Shown piece by piece: positions 61,501-64,000 of a DNA stretch of 64,000 nucleotides. The notes beneath the pieces are model-generated. The model saw only the letters and a program-made list of their open reading frames with translations, did no database searches and was not told where the DNA came from. Position 1 is the stretch's first letter. Every line of letters starts with the position of its first letter. Origin of the DNA: Sipunculus nudus (taxonomy: Eukaryota; Annelida; Sipuncula; Golfingiida; Sipunculidae); assembly GCA_026874595.1 (NCBI GenBank), contig CM049313.1, positions 46,384,159-46,448,158 on the forward strand, given 5' to 3'. The position numbers and the translations under genes were made by a program.

Positions 61501-64000
61501 GTGTAGACAGGTCTTTCATGTAATATTTTTACCTGTATAGACAGGTCCTTAATGTAATATTTTTACCTGTGTAGGCAGGTACTTCATGTAACATTTTTAC
61601 CTGTGTAGGCTGGTACTCCATGCAGTATTTTTACCTGTGTAGACAGGTACTTCATGTTATATTTCTACCTGTGTAGACAGGTACTTCATGTTATATTTTT
61701 ACCTGTGTAGACAGGTACTTCATATTATATTTTTACCTGTGTAGACAGGTCCTTCATGTAACATATTTACCTATGTCATCAGGTACTTCATGTAATATAT
61801 TTACCTGTGTAGACAGGTACTTCATGTAATCATCACTGTTGATTGTGTTCTTCCACCAGCTGAGCCAGGATGCATAAGACCTTGAGGCGACCTCTGCCAT
61901 CATTGGTTGACCTGCCTGCTCCATTCCTCCCATGTAATCAGCATTTGGTGGTGCCTTATAATCAATTAAATCAGGTTTTGTAGATGACTATAAACTAATT
62001 ACTGATAAAACAAATGTTTCTAATCAAAGTGTTAACACATAGGCCTACATATTTTTATGGATATTAAAAAAAAATATGTTAAATACAAAATGAAGAGAAT
62101 TAATGTATTAAATACAGTAAAATGCTATATGGCCATAAACCTGGGAATGTGTCTCATTCCTTGAAAAGAAATCATGCATGATTTACTAATAAGACTTTGA
62201 TGACAGCAGTAAAAGAACACAACAATCTCAATCAGCAAAGAGCCTCTCATATGGTCTGTATTTATGCCCTAGGGTGACATAACAAGAAAATTCTAGAACT
62301 CTACAGAGTTTCATATGGTGTCCACCTCTGGGAGTCATGCTGACAATTTCAGAGTATTACTTCTTGACGGTAAATCAGCTAATTCTAAAAATACTGAAGG
62401 AGTCTTCATATTTTCAAAAGAGATTATTCATACATAATCAAAAGTATGTGCATGCATTTTCAGTTTTTTTTATATCAATTACACTAATGGTGATCTTAAA
62501 ATGTAGTGAATATTAAAGCAACTGAATTTTTAAAGAAAAGAATCAGAGCAAACATAAAGGTGTAACGTGACCAATTTATGTTGATAATTTGTAAAAATTT
62601 GTGTCGCACCTGAGGTTCAAACTGTGGACGTCCCTTTGTATCCTTTGGTGGGCTGACAGGACTGCAAAGGAATGTCACAGATTTAATTAATAAACAAATA
62701 CCAAGAACTATCTAAAAAAAATATTTGGATGTCTATTTACACTGAAAATAGCATGGTCACAATAAGAATCTTATTTTAAAATATCTGCAAACAAGTACTG
62801 TATAAACATTGATATTACTTCCCTTGTAAAAAATTCAATCCTGTTTGATTTAAAAACAGATTGTCATTTTTTAGAGAGATGAGACTGCTGAATTCCTTAT
62901 ACAAACACTTTATTATTTAATAATTAATTGCTTTTTATGGCCTGTTGTTTCATGGATTGAAGGTGCCTCCTACTGAAATTGGATGAAGAAAACCATATGA
63001 TAAAGGTGACTCAGATAACTAGTCTGCTGAAAGCCTGGGTTCATGTGCATATGGCTGGGAATGATCTATAAATCATAAGCTGGTGAATTCAGTTATTCAA
63101 ATGTGGTTTCTGAATACCTATTATAGAACAAGAGCACTGCAAACATACATAATACGCCCATTGTGTATTTGGTGACCTCTGACCTTATTAAATATGCGTT
63201 AATTTTGATGAGAAGGTAATTCAGGTGAAAAACTCTATTGGTAAATATGCGAGATTCATAAAAATCCATTGAATTTTTGGTAAGTCACTAAGGTGCCTCT
63301 AAATTGGGTGACCTTTGATCTCATTAAATATGCACGGATTTTGCTGGATATCGAACTTAGGAGAGATATTTTACTATTTAACATTTCTGATGAGGTTAAT
63401 AAAAATCCTTTATATTCTTCATAAGTTATTATGACAACACCAAATAGCTCATGACCTAAATTTATAATCATGGATGTTGCCCATAATCGAAACCAGGTGA
63501 GATAATCTGTTGGTTAGTGGTTATGGTGAGTTTTGTGAAAATCCTTCAAAGCCCCGGTAAGTTATCGCAGAGACACTACAAGTTAACGGGCGGACAGTGG
63601 GTATACCATAATACTTCTGTCATATGAGGGGCGTATAATAAATTACATTTATAGTTATAAAATTTCCTCAGAAGGTTTCCACATAGTTCAGTTTTAAATC
63701 ATAATGACGCAATGGTGGTGCCAATGAAGTACACTCACGTTTTTGCCCATCCTCGGTGGTCCTGCTGCCCCCAGGGTGGGTCATCAGACTTATTTAGTTT
63801 CTTATTAATAATACGATCTGACTTCTTCCGTGATAGAGTGGATGATGCCAGGATGCCAGTCAAATTAACTGCATCTGCTGTTGGTTCAACAATGTCATCC
63901 TGAAAGATGTTATACCAGTTGATGCATTCAGAGTGACATAAATAAGTACTCAAAAGCACTCAAAATAACACATCTGCACATATATTTGCAATTTGGCATA
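52433..64000 (-). CDS. CCDC87: CCDC87 homologue, 3' part of gene (twelve coding exons, continues off right edge)
   Basis: Coiled-coil domain-containing protein 87, known in mammals for roles in sperm head and acrosome formation. Exons in transcript order are 63739-63899, 62610-62661, 61805-61954, 59312-59451, 58476-58600, 57555-57693, 57010-57094, 56484-56624, 55372-55486, 54509-54570, 53764-53844 and 52433-52597, totalling 1,416 bases (471 residues plus stop) with every phase closing. Landmarks shared with mammalian CCDC87, in the same order, are DDIVEPTADAVN, SWWKNTINSDDYMKYLSTQE followed by TDYMGVIFHFYDSDEE, LEKVWAMLKMPDGKRLDMAI followed by KYSS, LAKLEHFERYASDPNRFFEK, and GRPYRDKMQWDRTEMLYWLQ. 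The mammalian protein is about 850 residues and encoded in few exons, so this is a heavily intron-split orthologue with the N-terminal half beyond the window. It converges with MRPS30. Confidence 0.93.
53764..53844 (-). CDS. CCDC87: CCDC87 exon
   Basis: Twenty-seven codons, phase 0 to 0, acceptor TTTTCAG, donor GAG|GTATGT. It encodes RIDQLEKDIMKQLDYMENNF then SDVVTYE, matching the LMEASLVSLLEEIELIFGEPVTF coiled segment in human. Confidence 0.9.
54509..54570 (-). CDS. CCDC87: CCDC87 exon (62-bp micro-exon)
   Basis: Sixty-two bases, acceptor GACCAG, donor AGT|GTAAGA, encoding YRGSSVARLEEAKTRSTYYS. It joins in frame between the RFFEKG and RIDQLEKD exons. A short 28-bp tandem repeat begins directly upstream of the acceptor. 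Confidence 0.85.
54571..54660. repeat. 28-bp tandem repeat next to CCDC87 acceptor
   Basis: Three and a half copies based on CAAAACACAAGGTGTAAACA beginning about 5 bases upstream of the 54570 exon. On the transcript strand it provides a T/G-rich tract in front of the acceptor. Confidence 0.75.
54661..54812. mobile_element. MITE, CAGTSAAACC termini
   Basis: Left end CAGTCAAACCTCACCTGATG then ACCACC. The right end is the inverse of CAGTGAAACCCCGAAAATAC then GACCACC. 152 bp, non-coding, followed by TA. The related 59480-59655 copy is in the opposite orientation. Confidence 0.6.
55372..55486 (-). CDS. CCDC87: CCDC87 exon
   Basis: One hundred fifteen bases, acceptor TTGCAG, donor AAAG|GTATGT. 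It encodes SSWEEVTSMIQKREIILAKL then EHFERYASDPNRFFEK. Human counterpart LLARLEWFEGQASNPNRFFK is the clearest signature of this family. Confidence 0.95.
55965..56330 (+). repeat. Dispersed repeat family C, copy 2
   Basis: Nearly collinear with 7400-7745: TCTGGCTTCCTCTGTGTATA, TTTGTAAACACAGCAA, GGTAGGTTGCATATATG, GATGCCCTTGTTGAATTT. Confidence 0.75.
56484..56624 (-). CDS. CCDC87: CCDC87 exon
   Basis: Forty-seven codons, phase 0 to 0, acceptor TTCCAG, donor CAA|GTAGGT. It encodes VKISQEQNLATQDRLEKVWA then MLKMPDGKRLDMAIKYSSDQ. Human counterpart: LEQLWSVLEVPDKDQVDMTI followed by KYSS. Confidence 0.93.
57010..57094 (-). CDS. CCDC87: CCDC87 exon
   Basis: Eighty-five bases, acceptor TTTTAG, donor GAG|GTAGGT, encoding LSDNTGSLSVNRTNTAQSDS then NTIGEVTE. 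It is a Ser/Thr/Asn-rich linker with no clear match. Phase and splice signals place it. Confidence 0.72.
57555..57693 (-). CDS. CCDC87: CCDC87 exon
   Basis: One hundred thirty-nine bases, acceptor GAACAG, donor ACAAG|GTTCGT. It encodes VEPTVKLVVPDESLKVRTPR and a basic Ser/Arg stretch ending DRDSKNRT. The weak-looking donor is chosen over a nearby AAG|GTGGTA because only it keeps the next exon open. Confidence 0.78.
58476..58600 (-). CDS. CCDC87: CCDC87 exon
   Basis: One hundred twenty-five bases, acceptor AAACAG, donor CCAG|GTAATA. It encodes AIKSAEDEKKTELWKQKTEF then KEGMWNVNSVLLGGLGKNPTP. The MWNVNSVLLGGLGK part parallels EWDWNTVLEHRLGAGK of human CCDC87. Confidence 0.85.
58795..58880 (+). 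repeat. Possible tRNA-derived SINE remnant
   Basis: CCTTGTGGTTAAGACCTTGG then CTTGGGGTCTTAGCACACGA looks like an A-box-containing tRNA head with a degenerate B-box (GGGATATGAATTC). Weak. Confidence 0.3.
59312..59451 (-). CDS. CCDC87: CCDC87 exon
   Basis: One hundred forty bases, acceptor TCAACAG, donor CCCGG|GTAAGC. It encodes ETDYMGVIFHFYDSDEEGPD then an acidic, Thr-rich linker. ETDYMGVIFHFYDSDEE matches human ETDFLHVIFQMHEEE. Confidence 0.92.
59480..59655. mobile_element. MITE, inverse of 54661-54812 family
   Basis: Left CAATGAAACATCAAAATTAC then GGCCACC, right GAGGTGGTCACTAAACTGAG ... GGTGAGGTTTTACTG. It begins 27 bases upstream of the CCDC87 acceptor at 59452. Confidence 0.5.
60240..61235 (+). 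repeat. Dispersed repeat family C, copy 3, split by a family B insertion
   Basis: The left part 60240-60388 (CTGTGTACATATTAATGGAC, TTGTCTGTAAACATTG) and right part 61037-61235 (GTTGCATATGTGTGG, GATATAAACAAAATGGACAG) together equal copy 2 at 55965-56330. Confidence 0.7.
60389..61036 (+). mobile_element. Dispersed repeat family B, compact copy (nested)
   Basis: About 650 bp from ACAAGTGACCCAGGGGGTCA to TTTAGTCAACTGAGCTAAAA, with two internal units (GGATATGGGTAACAGAGAC at about 60510 and 60849). It interrupts family C copy 3. Confidence 0.72.
61325..61830 (-). repeat. 34-bp minisatellite duplicating a CCDC87 exon end and its splice donor
   Basis: Fifteen units of about 34 bp, consensus (plus strand) TTTTTACCTGTGTAGACAGG then TACTTCATGTAATA. 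The rightmost unit is the authentic exon 3' end and donor at 61805. On the transcript strand each unit reads TACATGAAGTACCTGTCTAC then ACAG|GTAAA, so most units hold a strong donor. Confidence 0.93.
61805..61954 (-). CDS. CCDC87: CCDC87 exon
   Basis: Fifty codons, phase 0 to 0, acceptor TTATAAG, donor ACACAG|GTAAAT. It encodes SYASWLSWWKNTINSDDYMK then YLSTQ, equivalent to LMNSWKTTLSVDDYFKYLTN in human. The final 24 bases and the donor are repeated about 14 more times immediately downstream (61325-61804). Confidence 0.93.
61955..62609. other. CCDC87 intron, no feature seen
   Basis: AT-rich, nothing recognised. Confidence 0.45.
62610..62661 (-). CDS. CCDC87: CCDC87 exon (52-bp micro-exon)
   Basis: Fifty-two bases, acceptor TTTGCAG, donor CAG|GTGCGA, encoding TPVSPPKDTKGRPQFEPQ with the base pair carried from the previous exon. 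It is a low-complexity linker with no direct similarity. Support is from splice signals, phase and position. Confidence 0.72.
62662..63129. other. CCDC87 intron, no feature seen
   Basis: AT-rich, nothing recognised. Confidence 0.45.
63130..63645 (+). mobile_element. Non-autonomous element, family A copy 2
   Basis: Collinear with 5164-5680: ACAAGAGCACTGCAAACATA, CATAATACGCCC near the left, GGGGCGTATAATAA at the right. The inverted motif ATAATACGCCC is cleaner here than in copy 1. Confidence 0.65.
63739..63899 (-). CDS. CCDC87: CCDC87 exon (first visible)
   Basis: One hundred sixty-one bases, acceptor TTTCAG, donor AAC|GTGAGT. It encodes DDIVEPTADAVNLTGILASS and on to RIINKKLNKSDDPP. This aligns with the LVEPAADKDWSTFLSSAF...QIINPEL segment of human CCDC87. 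The exon opens in phase 0 and ends with two bases. Confidence 0.85.

Overview
The window looks like nuclear DNA of an animal, most likely a bivalve mollusc. It is AT-rich, has multi-exon genes with short exons and GT-AG introns, and most of the non-coding DNA is diverged repeats. Recurring motifs (GTGGCGCCAC, ATGCCCCCGCC, TTAGCTCAGCTGAC and TGACCTTTGACC blocks) are of the kind I associate with molluscan genomes. The phylum is an inference from repeat style and protein similarity. The class is not proven.

Three genes could be reconstructed exon by exon. (1) On the minus strand, from base 30719 leftwards and off the left edge, are the first ten coding exons (about 356 codons) of a DMXL/rabconnectin-3A WD-repeat protein, a V-ATPase assembly regulator. 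(2) On the plus strand, 33923-49875, is a complete four-exon gene for mitochondrial ribosomal protein mL65 (MRPS30), 483 codons including the stop. (3) On the minus strand, from the right edge down to 52433, are the last twelve coding exons (471 residues plus stop) of CCDC87, a coiled-coil protein linked to sperm and cilia. All splice phases close without a stop in all three models. DMXL and MRPS30 are head-to-head, 3.2 kb apart. MRPS30 and CCDC87 converge, with 2.6 kb between their stop codons. The genes have no obvious shared pathway.

Layout: 1-1530 Tigger/pogo-like relic; 1853-30719 DMXL exons separated by repeat-filled introns, including a TIR element with ten nuclear-receptor-like half-site pairs (8131-10278), a GGCGCC-rich element (11105-12560), a decayed DIRS-like reverse transcriptase (12818-13720), repeat blocks at 14640-16047 and 18116-20060, and a very AT-rich 3.6-kb block bounded by nested inverted repeats (20837-24407); 30720-33922 intergenic; 33923-49931 MRPS30, with a 4.2-kb 38-bp satellite in intron 1 and nested transposons in intron 3; 49932-52432 intergenic; 52433-64000 CCDC87, with MITE-like pieces and a nested insertion in its introns.

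The most unusual signal is a recurring pattern: several independent minisatellites include a copy of, or directly abut, a genuine splice junction. The clearest cases are the CCDC87 donor at 61805 (about 15 copies of a 34-bp unit, nearly all carrying the donor) and the DMXL acceptor at 17097 (about 5 copies of a 54-bp unit, carrying the acceptor and the exon start).
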